The notes under the pieces were generated by a model, which worked only from the letters and a program-made list of their open reading frames with translations, did no database searches and was not told the DNA's origin. Shown here piece by piece: positions 52,808 through 62,052 of a stretch of 64,000 nucleotides of DNA. The stretch is taken from contig VAUL01000002.1 in the NCBI GenBank assembly GCA_005774545.1, forward strand, positions 146,256 to 210,255. The letters are read 5' to 3'. Origin of the DNA: Deltaproteobacteria bacterium. GTDB taxonomy: Bacteria; Desulfobacterota; Desulfuromonadia; Desulfuromonadales; BM103. The translations under genes and the position numbers were made by a program. The number at the start of each line of letters is the position of its first letter. Position 1 is the stretch's first letter.

Positions 52808-53884
52808 ATGAAGTTTTTTCGAGCGGTTGTTCTCGTCGCGGGGCTGGTTGCCCTTGCCACCGGCTGCACGCGCTTTACCCAGTATGCTCCCGGCACCGTC
52901 ATCGATGTTCAGGGCGGGGCATCGCCCCTGGTCGAGGTGAAGGACGTCCAGGTGCCGCCACCGCCCATCGAGGAAGCCCGGGACCTTGAGTATCGCGTCG
53001 GTCCCGGCGACGTCCTGTCGGTGACGGTACCCGACCTGATCGAGCGCAAGAGCGGTACCGACAAGGGCGCCGACACTCTGGGCAACTTCCGCATCTACTC
53101 CAGCGGCAAGATCATCCTTCCCCTGGTCGGGGCTGTCGAGGTCGCCGGGCTGACAGTCGAGCAGGTCCAGACCAAACTGGTCGAGGTTTTCAAAACCTAC
53201 ATCCGCCAGCCGGTGGTTTCGGTGGAGATCCAGGAGTTCAAGTCGCAGCCGCTCTATCTGCTCGGCAAGTTCAACAAGCCCGGCCTCTACTACCTGGACC
53301 GTCCCACCTACCTGCTGCACGGGCTTGCCCTCGGCAACGGCCTGCAGGACCGCTCCAACCTTCGCGGCGCCCGCGTGGTGCGCAACGAGAAGATCCTGCC
53401 GGTCGACATCTATTCCCTGCTCTACAGCAACGACATGAAGCAGAACATTCTGCTCAAGCCGGGCGATACCATCTACGTGCCGAGCAATGAAGAGCAGCTG
53501 GTCTACGTGTTCGGCGCCGTCGAGAAGCCGGGGCCGGTGCCGATGGACAACGGTCAGCTCAACATCCTCCAGGCGCTGACCGCGGCCGGACTGCACAAGA
53601 ACAACTTCGATCACGAGCACCTGCGCCTGATCCGGACGATCTCGCCGACGCACGGGCAGTTCATGGTCGTCGACCTGGCCACCATCATGGACGGCAAGGC
53701 GCTCCCTCTGGAGATGCGCGACGGCGATATCCTCTATGTGCCGAAGACCCGCCTCGGCAACTGGAACGAAACGATCACCGAACTGTTGCCGACCTTCCAG
53801 GTGATCGGCGCCGCCGTCCAGCCGTTTCTGACGTACAGCATCTTCGCGGCCTCGCACGAAGGCGACGATTTCCGCTGGGATTGA
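52808..53884 (+). CDS. wza: Polysaccharide export outer-membrane lipoprotein (Wza/BexD family)
   Basis: Outer-membrane export channel protein of 358 residues. The signal peptide ends in a lipobox with Cys20 (ALATGC). The Poly_export domain follows (YRVGPGDVLSVTVPDLIE near residue 60) and then SLBB repeats (LLGKFNKPGLYYLDRPT; VYVFGAVEKPGPVPM). The C-terminal region is shorter than the membrane-spanning helix of E. coli Wza. A GGAG site precedes ATG 52808; an in-frame ATG 21 bases upstream would spoil the signal peptide. It pairs with the Wzc-type kinase downstream. Confidence 0.92.
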   Translation: MKFFRAVVLVAGLVALATGCTRFTQYAPGTVIDVQGGASPLVEVKDVQVPPPPIEEARDLEYRVGPGDVLSVTVPDLIERKSGTDKGADTLGNFRIYSSGKIILPLVGAVEVAGLTVEQVQTKLVEVFKTYIRQPVVSVEIQEFKSQPLYLLGKFNKPGLYYLDRPTYLLHGLALGNGLQDRSNLRGARVVRNEKILPVDIYSLLYSNDMKQNILLKPGDTIYVPSNEEQLVYVFGAVEKPGPVPMDNGQLNILQALTAAGLHKNNFDHEHLRLIRTISPTHGQFMVVDLATIMDGKALPLEMRDGDILYVPKTRLGNWNETITELLPTFQVIGAAVQPFLTYSIFAASHEGDDFRWD

Positions 53885-53995
53885 CGGCTGATTCCGGCCG
53901 AAGCCGATGCCTGTCGGCAGCCTCCGGCTGCTTCGGGGCGGCCCTGTGCTATGCTTTCCAGAGACGAAAAGACATCCAGACCAGACAGGAGACCC

Positions 53996-56350
53996 ATGGC
54001 TGAGCAGCCGGTTCCCCGACCTCTTCCGAGTCAGGAAAAGGAGGTTCACCTCTCCGACTACCTGAATGTGCTGCTGCGTCGCTGGAAAATTGCCGCCATC
54101 GTTTTTGCCCTGGTGTTTGCCGGGGTAGCAACCTATACCTTTGTCGCCCAGCCGGTGTACGAGGCCAGTTCGACCCTCGAGATCGGTGGCAAGAAGAAGG
54201 ACAATCTCCTCGACGAAATCAAGGCGGGCGGCGAGGGGTCGCTACAGACTGAAATCGAGAAGCTCCGTTCGCGAAGCCTTGCCGAGCAGGTCGTCCGGCG
54301 CCTCAACCTCCAGTGGCAGATCACCGATTACAGCAGCGGCCTGGATGTCCGGCTCCTCCAGTTCAACTTCAACGGCGATTTCCCCCAACTCCGCATCGAA
54401 CTGACCGGTCCGTCCGCGTTCCGGTTACTCGATCATGCCGGCCGCGCCGTGGCCTCGGGGCAAAGCGGCCAGTTGGTTGGGGTCGGCAAGGAATCCCTGC
54501 AGATCGAGATCGCCGCCGGCAAACCAGGCGATTTCCTGGTTCTCGAACAGCAGCCGGTCGATACGATCGTGGACGGGCTGCTTTCGGCATTGACCGTCGC
54601 CGAAGTCGGCAAGATGACCAACGTGGTCCGCGTTGCCTATCGCAGTACCGATCCGGAGCGGGCCCGCGATGTCGTCAACCTGCTGGTCGAAGGGTACATG
54701 TCGCTCAACGTGGCCCAGCGCACGGCGGAAGCCGGCAAAGCCGTCGATTTCATCACCTCCCAGCTCGAAGGGGTCAAGTCCAGGCTCGACCGCTCCGAGC
54801 AGGAGCTGCAGGAATACAAGGTCCAGACCGGACGGGTCACGCTTGGCCCCGAGGGCAATACGCTGCTGCAGAAAGTGGTTACCGTCGAACAGCAGAAGGC
54901 CGACCTCGCCCTCAAGCGCCAACGCCTCGACCTGGCGATCGAAGAGCTGAGCAGGGCCCTCAGGAGCAACGGTTCGTTTACCCCGCCGACAATCGAGGGG
55001 GTGCCGCAGATCGCCGAACTGGCGGGGAAGCTTGCTGAGCTCGAAGCCGAGCGCAAGGCGATGCTCAACGACTACACCCCGGCCCACCCGGCGGTGATCA
55101 AGATCCAGTCGGACATCCATCGTGTCCAGGACGCGATGCTTTCGACCTATCGGACCGTGCGCCAGGAGCTGGCTTTGGGCGAGGCCGATCTCGGCAAGAC
55201 CCTGGCCGGCTTCGAAGCGCAGATGGGGGAGATCCCGGCCGCGGAACTGGAGCTGGCCAAGCGGATGCGGGTCAATCAGGTCAACTCCGAGCTGTACACC
55301 TTCCTGCTGCAGAAGCAGCAGGAGGCCAGCATCGCCGAGGCTTCGACACTCAGCGCTGCCACGGTCATCGACAAAGCGCTGACCCCGCTCAAGCCGGTAA
55401 AGCCGAACAAGCCCAAGAACCTGGCGCTGGGTCTGGTGCTCGGCATAATGCTGGGAGTCGGCCTGGTTTTCCTGCTCGACTACATGGACCAGTCCATCAA
55501 GACTTCGGACGATGTTCGCGACAGGCTCGGATTGACGGTGCTCGGCATCATCCCGCGCATTCCGTTTGCCGACGAGGACGCCACCCTCCCCGTGAAGCGC
55601 CTGGTCACCTCGCTGTCGTCGCGTTCGCCGGTCGTCGAGTCGTTCCGCGCCCTGCGCACCAACATCAACTTCATCACCGCCCGCGAATCGCACAAGGTCA
55701 TCCTGATTACCAGTTCGCTCCCCGACGAGGGGAAATCGACCGTTTCCGGGAACCTCGCGGCGGTTCTCGCCCAGACCGGCGCCCGGGTTCTGCTGGTGGG
55801 CTGCGATCTGCGGCGTCCCTCGCTCTATGCCATGCTCGGACAAAGCTACGAGCCGGGGCTGACCAACCTGCTGGTCGAAGGGAACCAGTCGGCGGTGCGC
55901 AAGCTGGCCAATCCGCCGCTCGATTTCCTGCCGGCCGGCCGCATCCCGCCAAATCCTGCGGAAATTCTCGCTTCTTCACGTATGAAGAAGTTCCTCGACA
56001 TGGCGCGCGAGCGCTACGATTACGTGATCCTCGATGCTCCGCCGGTGCTGCCGGTCACCGATGCCCAGGTGCTGGCGCCGCTGTGCGACCTGGTCCTGGT
56101 GGTGCTGGAGCCCTGCCGTGTCCCGGAACGCGCCGCCCAGCAGATGGTCGAGTCGCTGTATGCCGTCGATGCCCGGATCTCCGGGGTCATCCTCAACGAC
56201 AAGAGCGGTCGCGGCTTCAAGTACTACGGTTCCTACAACTATTACGGCAACAAGTACTATCGCGGCTATTACGGCGAATCGATGGATGATGCCAGGGAGA
56301 CGCCGGTCGTCTCCGCGGTCAGGCGGGTCTGGGAGAAGCTCAACTCATAG
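53996..56350 (+). CDS. wzc: Polysaccharide co-polymerase and tyrosine autokinase (Wzc-type BY-kinase)
   Basis: Inner-membrane protein of 784 residues controlling polysaccharide chain length and export. The N-terminal Wzz domain has TM1 near residues 36-55 and a periplasmic coiled coil (about 225-430, rich in Glu/Gln/Lys). TM2 lies near 480. The C-terminal BY-kinase domain has Walker A SLPDEGKSTVSGNLA (about 572-586), Walker A' LVGCDLRRPSL and Walker B DYVILDAPPV. A tyrosine cluster FKYYGSYNYYGNKYYRGYYG near 740-760 is the autophosphorylation tail. The start is ATG 53996 after an AGGAG site. The phosphatase that probably resets it follows. Confidence 0.93.
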   Translation: MAEQPVPRPLPSQEKEVHLSDYLNVLLRRWKIAAIVFALVFAGVATYTFVAQPVYEASSTLEIGGKKKDNLLDEIKAGGEGSLQTEIEKLRSRSLAEQVVRRLNLQWQITDYSSGLDVRLLQFNFNGDFPQLRIELTGPSAFRLLDHAGRAVASGQSGQLVGVGKESLQIEIAAGKPGDFLVLEQQPVDTIVDGLLSALTVAEVGKMTNVVRVAYRSTDPERARDVVNLLVEGYMSLNVAQRTAEAGKAVDFITSQLEGVKSRLDRSEQELQEYKVQTGRVTLGPEGNTLLQKVVTVEQQKADLALKRQRLDLAIEELSRALRSNGSFTPPTIEGVPQIAELAGKLAELEAERKAMLNDYTPAHPAVIKIQSDIHRVQDAMLSTYRTVRQELALGEADLGKTLAGFEAQMGEIPAAELELAKRMRVNQVNSELYTFLLQKQQEASIAEASTLSAATVIDKALTPLKPVKPNKPKNLALGLVLGIMLGVGLVFLLDYMDQSIKTSDDVRDRLGLTVLGIIPRIPFADEDATLPVKRLVTSLSSRSPVVESFRALRTNINFITARESHKVILITSSLPDEGKSTVSGNLAAVLAQTGARVLLVGCDLRRPSLYAMLGQSYEPGLTNLLVEGNQSAVRKLANPPLDFLPAGRIPPNPAEILASSRMKKFLDMARERYDYVILDAPPVLPVTDAQVLAPLCDLVLVVLEPCRVPERAAQQMVESLYAVDARISGVILNDKSGRGFKYYGSYNYYGNKYYRGYYGESMDDARETPVVSAVRRVWEKLNS

Positions 56351-56422
56351 GGGGGCGAGTGTGCCGGTGAAGCCGCTGCGGACGCGCGCGGGGGCGTCGC
56401 CTGCCGTTTCGCCGGGGGCTGA

Positions 56423-57280
56423 ATGATCGACTATCACTGCCACCTCCTTCCCGGTCTTGATGACGGCCCTGATTCCGTCGACGAATCCCTGGAGATGGCC
56501 CGGGCTCTCGCGGCCTTCGGGTTTCGCGAGGTTCACTGCACGCCCCACTGCATTGCCGGACAGTACGAAATCCCGCCGGTCGAGGTGCGCGAGGCGGTGC
56601 GCCGGCTGCAGGCGCGGCTCGACCAGGCAGGGGTCGCCCTGACATTGCGTTCCGGCATGGAGTACTATCTCGACGACTGTTTCGAGCGGTTTGCCGCCAA
56701 TCTTCTCCCGCTGGGGGAGAGCCGGGTCGTGTTGTGCGAGGCGCCGCCACTGGCTCCGGCGGAACTGGTATCCGAGATGGCCGGCCTGATCGTCGTTCAG
56801 GGCTTTGTCCCGCTGATTGCCCACCCGGAACGCAGCGAGGTGGTCTGGCACATGCTCCGGCCGCACGGCGACAGGCAGGAGTTGCCGGCGGTGGACACGA
56901 ACGACGAGGTGAGTTCCGGTCCCTGGTGGCGCCGCCTCTTTAACCGAACGACCGGTGCCGCGACCGATGATGCGGCACCGGAAGCCCACCACTCATCGCT
57001 CATCGCCCAGTACGCGGCACTCCCTGAAGAATCTCTGTTCCAGGCCAACCTCGGTTCCTTCGTCGGCTTTTACGGCCCGCAGCCGCAGCGCCGCGCCTAT
57101 GAACTGCTGCAACGCGGGGTTTACCGCTGCCTGGCTTCCGACCTGCACGAAGGGCGCTCCGCTGCGGCTCTCCTCGACGATGCCCGCGGCAAGCTGGATT
57201 ACAATCCCGCCCTGCGCAAACTCGGCGAGTTCCGCGCGCCGCAAGGTCAGGGCGGGAACAGCCAGTTGGCTTTCTGGTGA
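56423..57280 (+). CDS. PHP-type tyrosine-protein phosphatase (CpsB/YwqE family) with an insertion
   Basis: Metal-dependent phosphatase expected to dephosphorylate the tyrosine tail of the kinase encoded just upstream. The PHP motifs are visible: DYHCHLLPGLDDGPDS at residues 3-18, VHCTPHCI near 40, LIAHPERSE near 132 and ASDLHEGR near 236. The protein has 285 residues, about 35 more than known members. The excess lies between the third and fourth motifs (about 160-200), where the DNA carries a copy of the dispersed inverted repeat in frame (56952-57021) coding TGAATDDAAPEAHHSSLIAQ. Catalytic motifs are intact. Confidence 0.88.
   Translation: MIDYHCHLLPGLDDGPDSVDESLEMARALAAFGFREVHCTPHCIAGQYEIPPVEVREAVRRLQARLDQAGVALTLRSGMEYYLDDCFERFAANLLPLGESRVVLCEAPPLAPAELVSEMAGLIVVQGFVPLIAHPERSEVVWHMLRPHGDRQELPAVDTNDEVSSGPWWRRLFNRTTGAATDDAAPEAHHSSLIAQYAALPEESLFQANLGSFVGFYGPQPQRRAYELLQRGVYRCLASDLHEGRSAAALLDDARGKLDYNPALRKLGEFRAPQGQGGNSQLAFW
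56952..57021. repeat. Dispersed inverted repeat, in-frame copy inside the phosphatase gene
   Basis: The right part (56990-57021) matches the right arm of copy 3 (CACTCATCGCNCATCGC). The left part (56954-56973) resembles the left arm, and a perfect 10-bp hairpin (56952-56961 with 56972-56981) is present. It adds about 23 codons and no stop. Confidence 0.65.
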
Positions 57281-57290
57281 TGAAAAGCAA

Positions 57291-57370
57291 GCGATGAGTG
57301 CCGAGCGATGAGTGAAAAACTATAAACGTATTCTGAGGGCCACTCATCGCGCATCGCTCAGTCGTACACT
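57291..57370. repeat. Dispersed inverted repeat, copy 3 (between phosphatase and decarboxylase)
   Basis: Left arm 57291-57314 (GCGATGAGTGCCGAGCGATG) and right arm 57341-57370 are inverted relative to each other with minor changes. The element fills nearly the whole gap between two same-strand genes. Confidence 0.78.
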
Positions 57371-57383
57371 TAGGATATCTCAC

Positions 57384-58343
57384 ATGCCCATGTCCGACCC
57401 CTGCAAACGTATCCTTGTCACCGGCGGCGCCGGTTTTCTCGGTTCGCACCTTTGCGAGCGGCTGGCGGCCGGCGGCCACGAAATCCTGTGCGTCGACAAT
57501 TTCTATACGGGGCGCCGCGCCAACATCGCCCATCTGCTGGACCTGCGTAATTTCGAACTGCTGCGTCACGACATCACCTTCCCGCTCTACGTCGAGGTGG
57601 ACGAAATCTATAACTTTGCCTGCCCCGCCGCGCCGATCCACTACCAGTTCGACCCGGTGGCGACGACCAAGGTCAGCGTTCACGGCTCGATCAACATGCT
57701 CGGCCTGGCCAAGCGCATGAAGGCGAAGATCTTCCAGGCGTCCACCAGTGAAGTTTACGGCGATCCCCAAGTCCACCCGCAGCCGGAAGATTACTGGGGG
57801 CACGTCAACCCGATCGGCCCCCGTTCCTGTTATGACGAAGGGAAGCGCTGCGCCGAAACGCTCTTTTTCGATTACCACCGCCAGCACGGTCTGCGGATCA
57901 AGGTCGCCCGGTTCTTCAACACTTTTGGCCCGCGCATGCACGTCAGCGACGGCCGGGTGGTTTCCAACTTCATCGTCCAGGCGCTCAAGGGGGAAGAGAT
58001 CACCCTCTATGGCGACGGCAGCCAGACCCGCTCGTTCTGCTTTGTTGACGATCTCGTCGACGGTTGCGTGCGCCTGATGGGGACTGACGACCGAATCACC
58101 GGGCCGATGAATCTCGGCAACCCTGCCGAATTCACCATTCGCGAACTGGCGGAACGGGTTATCGACCTGACCGGCACGAAATCGAAGCTGGTGTTCCGCC
58201 CGCTGCCGGCGGACGATCCGAAGCAGCGCCGGCCCGACATCTCCCTCGCCCGCCGCGTCCTCGGTTGGGAGCCGACGGTCAATCTCGACGAGGGGCTGAA
58301 AAAGACCGTCGCCTACTTCGAGGAAATTTTGCGGACCGCTTGA
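57384..58343 (+). CDS. UDP-glucuronate decarboxylase (UDP-xylose synthase)
   Basis: NAD-dependent short-chain dehydrogenase that turns UDP-glucuronate into UDP-xylose. The 319 residues show the Rossmann motif [15 protein letters not shown] near the N-terminus, [13 protein letters not shown] and the catalytic YDEGK (YxxxK) with [12 protein letters not shown], all typical of UXS. ATG 57384 (or 57390) is chosen; a longer open frame to 57312 only translates repeat copy 3. The sugar would feed an exopolysaccharide or LPS branch. Confidence 0.9.
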   Translation: MPMSDPCKRILVTGGAGFLGSHLCERLAAGGHEILCVDNFYTGRRANIAHLLDLRNFELLRHDITFPLYVEVDEIYNFACPAAPIHYQFDPVATTKVSVHGSINMLGLAKRMKAKIFQASTSEVYGDPQVHPQPEDYWGHVNPIGPRSCYDEGKRCAETLFFDYHRQHGLRIKVARFFNTFGPRMHVSDGRVVSNFIVQALKGEEITLYGDGSQTRSFCFVDDLVDGCVRLMGTDDRITGPMNLGNPAEFTIRELAERVIDLTGTKSKLVFRPLPADDPKQRRPDISLARRVLGWEPTVNLDEGLKKTVAYFEEILRTA

Positions 58344-58407
58344 AAATCTTACAAAATCGGGCTTACTTGTCCGGTCACTCCATCCTCTTGCATGAGAAAG
58401 GTTTTCC

Positions 58408-59085
58408 ATGAAATACCCTGCGCTGCTTTTGCCTGCACTTTTCCTGCTGCCGGTCGTCGCCGTAAACGCCGCCGAACTCAAGACCGACCATGACCGGCGC
58501 AGTTATGCCCTCGGTGCCAACGTCGGGAAAAACATCAGGCAGCAGGAGTTGAAAGTCGATCCCGCTCTGGTGTCCCAGGGGCTGCTCGATGAACTGGCCG
58601 GCAAGTCGCAGCTTTCCGATGCCGAACTCGGGGCGATCATGCAGCAGGTCCAGGGGGAAGTGCGGATGAAGATGATGGCCAGGTACGAGAAGGACAGCGT
58701 CGACAACAAGAGGCGCGGTGCGGCTTTCCTCGAGGAGAACAAAAAGAAGGATGGTGTGAAGGTCCTGCCTGGCGGGGTGCAGTACAAGGTCATCACCGCC
58801 GGCACCGGCAGAAAGCCGACGATCAACGATACCATTCAGTGCAACTACCGGGGGATGCTGGTCGACGGAAAGGTTTTCGACGCCAGCCAGCCCGGCAAGC
58901 CCGCCAGCTTCAAGGTCTCCCAGGTCATCCCGGGGTGGCAGGAAGCGCTCACGGAGATGCCGGTCGGCTCCAGGTGGCAGCTGGTCATCCCGGCGGAAAA
59001 GGCTTATGGCGAGCGCGGTGCCGGCAACGCCATCGGGCCGAACGAGACGCTGATTTTCGAAGTCGAACTGGTGGGGATTCAATAA
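58408..59085 (+). CDS. Periplasmic FKBP-type peptidyl-prolyl isomerase (Mip/FkpA-like)
   Basis: Exported folding helper of 225 residues. A signal peptide (1-22, ending VNA before AELK) is followed by a helical dimerisation domain (about 25-110, YALGANVGKNIRQQELKV) and the FKBP domain (115-225) with VQYKVITAGTGRKPT, NYRGMLVDGKVFDAS and IPGWQEALTEMPVGS. The active-site Tyr, Asp, Phe and Trp positions are present (NYRG, VFD, GWQEAL). An AAGG site precedes the ATG. Repeat copy 4 begins 3 bases after its stop. Confidence 0.92.
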   Translation: MKYPALLLPALFLLPVVAVNAAELKTDHDRRSYALGANVGKNIRQQELKVDPALVSQGLLDELAGKSQLSDAELGAIMQQVQGEVRMKMMARYEKDSVDNKRRGAAFLEENKKKDGVKVLPGGVQYKVITAGTGRKPTINDTIQCNYRGMLVDGKVFDASQPGKPASFKVSQVIPGWQEALTEMPVGSRWQLVIPAEKAYGERGAGNAIGPNETLIFEVELVGIQ

Positions 59086-59087
59086 AA

Positions 59088-59178
59088 GAGTGTTGAGCGA
59101 TGCGTGCCAGGCGATGAGTGGTTTCGGGGGCGACCCTGATTATTGCTCATCGCCCGTCGCTTGGCACTCAGCATTGAT
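59088..59178. repeat. Dispersed inverted repeat, copy 4 (adjacent to the ISL3 remnant)
   Basis: Left arm 59088-59118 and right arm 59146-59178 are inverted relative to each other with the shared unit GCGATGAG/CTCATCGC and GTGCCA/TGGCAC. Its right end abuts the truncated transposase. Confidence 0.7.
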
Positions 59179-59493
59179 TTTGACGAACATCGAGCCGGAG
59201 CGCGCCCAGGGCCGGTCAACCGGATGTCTGCCGCAGCAGCAGCTGATTTGTGGAACCCGCGTGTGCAGGTAGGTGGCGTAGCGGAAAAAGTCCCGGTGGA
59301 ACCAGGTCTCGTCGTTGGTGGCCGCGTAACAGGGGCGGCCGGCGGCGCCGCAGCGCGGGCAGCGGCAGGTGCCGCCGGTTTCGAAGGAGACCGTGATGTC
59401 GAGGCGTTTGCCATCCTTGGCGAAGGTGACGGCGGTCACCTGCCAGGGGGGGGACAACCCGAGGGTCGCGGAAAAGATGGAGGGAAGTTCCAT
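59140..59493 (-). pseudogene. Truncated ISL3-family transposase (N-terminal fragment)
   Basis: On the minus strand an ATG at 59493 opens a frame matching the N-terminus of ISL3 transposases: LGLSPPWQVTAVTF, the zinc-finger CRCPRCG, TWFHRDFFRYATYLHTRVPQ and PWARSGSMF. After PWARSGSMF the match stops at about 59185, where repeat copy 4 begins, and the last residues are encoded by the repeat. The helix-turn-helix and DDE catalytic region (about 300 residues) are missing, so it is a dead remnant of an insertion sequence. Confidence 0.85.
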
Positions 59494-59814
59494 GGCTGAC
59501 CACTGTTGCCGGGAGCGGCCGATGACGGTTCGGGGCCGGCGGCGTTGCTGGCGACGGCATCACCTTTAAACAGGGATTGCCGCAGATCTGTGCACTTGGC
59601 GTGCCATGCGGCGAAATCCTGCCTTTCCCCGACATCTTCGGCCTCTATAGGCCGGCAAAGGGGTGTCGCCGATATCCCGGTATTTTTCAAGACCTCTTGT
59701 TAATTCAGCGAGTTGCTCGTTGTTTGCAGATGTGTTCCCGGTTGAATTTTCGCACCCGTTCCCGTTTCACCCTGTGACCGGCTCAGTTGCACCGGAAGTT
59801 TCCAAGGGAGGATA
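59494..59814. other. Gap of about 320 bases before the histidine kinase
   Basis: No credible gene. It includes the start side of the ISL3 remnant and a short palindrome near 59639-59655. I see no good promoter or clear IS end, though one of each is expected here. Confidence 0.5.
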
Positions 59815-62052
59815 ATGTTGTCAGGACGGGGGGCAGAGACGGACGCGACAAGCAGGAGTGGCGACATGGAATTCGCCACCGGCCGGAATATAAAGTCGAT
59901 CGAGGCCTTTGCCTTGCTGCTGCTGGTGGTCTTCACCACGGAACTCTCCGTGATGGAGATTTTTCACCAGTTCTTTTCCCGGCTCGGGGTGGTTCCCGCC
60001 GCCTTGGCCGATGCGACCCTGCTCGCCCTCTTTTCCGCTCTGCCGCTTTGGATCATCTTCTCTCCCGGGTTCGTCGGGGCGCCGAGGCGCAGCGAGGCGG
60101 TGCGGCGGCTTTTGACTGCCACCTTGCTGAAACTGGTCGGCGGCTTCTTCCTGGTCGAGCTGGTGGTCATGCTGTTCCTGCCGCCTTTGCTGCACGCAAA
60201 GGGGCCGATGTTCCTTGCTCTTGCCGATGCCGGTCTGACCACGCTGCTGACAGCTCCGTTGCTGTGGGTCGTTCTGGCGCGTCTCGAACGGGATCAGTAC
60301 CGGGTGGCTCTGGCCGACCTGCTGGAATCGCCCCTGCTCCTTTACCTGCTGCTGCTCTACGTTGTCTTCCTGGCAGCTCTGCTGCACGATCTGGTCATCC
60401 CTGCCGGTCTGACGACCTTCACGCACGGCCCGATACACTTCCTGACGGCTGTGATGCTCACCCTGATCATCGCCCCGTTTCTCTGGCTGTTCGTGGCCCG
60501 GCCGCTGCGGCGGCTGCTGCAGTCCGAGCGGGTCCGGGCGCGGGCCGTCTATGAGCAGGTGATCGACGCCGTGGTGCTGGCCGACGACCAGGGGCTGATT
60601 ACCTCCCTGAATCCTGCTGCCCTGCGCACCTTCGGCTACAGTGAATCCGAACTGGTCGGGCGGCCGGTGGTCATGCTTTTCGATGGTTCGTCCGGCCAGA
60701 CCGAGTTGCTGCTGGAAAGCGGCGGCGAAGGTCATAGCGGCTTCCGGGAGATGCTCGGCTGGCACCGGTCCGGCCGGACCCTGCTCCTCGAGGTTTCGGT
60801 GAGCAACGTCAATATCGGCGGCGACAAGGGTTGCCTGATGATCATGCGCGACATCGGCGAGCGTCGCGAAGCCGAACGCGCCTTGCGCGAGAGCGACATC
60901 CGCTTTCGCGAGGTGTTCGAACAGTCTGAGGAGGCCCTGCTTTTTTTCAAGCCGGGTTCGGATTACATCATCGACGCCAATGCTACCGCGGAGAAGCTGT
61001 TCGGCTGCCCCAAGGCCGAAATCCGCGGACGTGGGCTGGAGCGTCTTTTCTACGGCAGGGATCTGGTGCGGGTGCGGGAAACGATCCGTGGGCTCGAGAC
61101 CGATGGTGTCGTGCAGTTCGATGATCTCGAAGGGCTGCGTGCCAACGGTAGCGGCTGCATCGTGTCGATGCGGGTCAAGTTCATGTCGCTGCAGGGGGTC
61201 AGGCTGGTCTACTGCGTGCTGCGCGACATCACCGACAAGGTGCGCATGGAGCAGGAAGCCCGCGACATTCAGGCCCGCCTGATCCAGGCCAACAAGATGA
61301 CTTCTTTGGGTCTGCTGGTTTCCGGAGTCGCCCATGAGGTCAACAACCCGAACAATCTGATCATGGCCAATGCCCAACTGCTGGCCAACGGCCTGGCCGA
61401 CGTGGAACGGATTCTGCGCGAATATTTCCGGGAGAATGGCGACTTCCTGCTGGGGGGGATACCGTATTCGGAACTCGACGGCCAGCTCCCCCAGTTGATC
61501 AGTGGCATTAACGACGGCTCCCGGCGCATCGCCAATATCGTTTCCGAACTCAAGAACTACGCGCGCAGCGATCCAAGCGGTCTGGAGACGGTCATCGATT
61601 TCAACCAGATGGTGACGACGTCCATCTCCATCCTGCAGCATGAACTGTCCCGGTCGACGGCACGGTTCCAGTGCGAACTGGCCGACAATCTGCCGACGAT
61701 TGCCGGCAACGGCCAGCAACTCGGCCAGGTCGTCATCAATCTTCTGGTCAATGCCTGCCAGGCTTTACCTTCACGGCAGCATGGCATCCGCCTTGCAACC
61801 GCATACGATCCGGTGAACCGCCAGATCGTTCTCACGGTGGCCGACGAGGGGGTGGGAATCTCTCCCGAGGACGCCCGCCGGATCATGGAACCGTTCTTTA
61901 CGACGCGGCTTGACCGCGGCGGGACCGGTCTCGGCCTGTCGATCTGCCGGTCGATCGTCGCCCAGCACGGGGGAACGATCGAATTCTCCTCGCAGCCGGG
62001 AAATGGCGCGACCTTTACCGTGAAAATCCCTGCCGGAAATTTTGAAGAATGA
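59815..62052 (+). CDS. Membrane sensor histidine kinase with two PAS domains
   Basis: Signal-transducing kinase of 745 residues. Six hydrophobic helices occur in residues 30-235, an unusual integral sensor part without a large periplasmic domain. Two PAS domains follow (about 240-355, AVYEQVIDAVVLADDQGLI; and 360-480). The phosphoacceptor is His507 in GVAHEVNNP, and the HATPase part has LGQVVINLLVNACQAL, DEGVGISPED and GGTGLGLSICRSI. ATG 59815 follows GGGAGG; an ATG at 59866 is a second choice. Its stop overlaps the response regulator start (ATGA), so the two form a pair. Confidence 0.92.
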   Translation: MLSGRGAETDATSRSGDMEFATGRNIKSIEAFALLLLVVFTTELSVMEIFHQFFSRLGVVPAALADATLLALFSALPLWIIFSPGFVGAPRRSEAVRRLLTATLLKLVGGFFLVELVVMLFLPPLLHAKGPMFLALADAGLTTLLTAPLLWVVLARLERDQYRVALADLLESPLLLYLLLLYVVFLAALLHDLVIPAGLTTFTHGPIHFLTAVMLTLIIAPFLWLFVARPLRRLLQSERVRARAVYEQVIDAVVLADDQGLITSLNPAALRTFGYSESELVGRPVVMLFDGSSGQTELLLESGGEGHSGFREMLGWHRSGRTLLLEVSVSNVNIGGDKGCLMIMRDIGERREAERALRESDIRFREVFEQSEEALLFFKPGSDYIIDANATAEKLFGCPKAEIRGRGLERLFYGRDLVRVRETIRGLETDGVVQFDDLEGLRANGSGCIVSMRVKFMSLQGVRLVYCVLRDITDKVRMEQEARDIQARLIQANKMTSLGLLVSGVAHEVNNPNNLIMANAQLLANGLADVERILREYFRENGDFLLGGIPYSELDGQLPQLISGINDGSRRIANIVSELKNYARSDPSGLETVIDFNQMVTTSISILQHELSRSTARFQCELADNLPTIAGNGQQLGQVVINLLVNACQALPSRQHGIRLATAYDPVNRQIVLTVADEGVGISPEDARRIMEPFFTTRLDRGGTGLGLSICRSIVAQHGGTIEFSSQPGNGATFTVKIPAGNFEE

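Noticed and set aside
57312..57383. N-terminal extension of the UDP-glucuronate decarboxylase
   Set aside because: The extra 24 codons only translate the dispersed repeat; the family starts at the Rossmann motif a few residues after ATG 57384.
59599..59616. Sigma-54 promoter ahead of the histidine kinase (TTGGCGTGCCATGCGGC)
   Set aside because: The GG to GC spacing is one base off and the -12 TTGC is missing.
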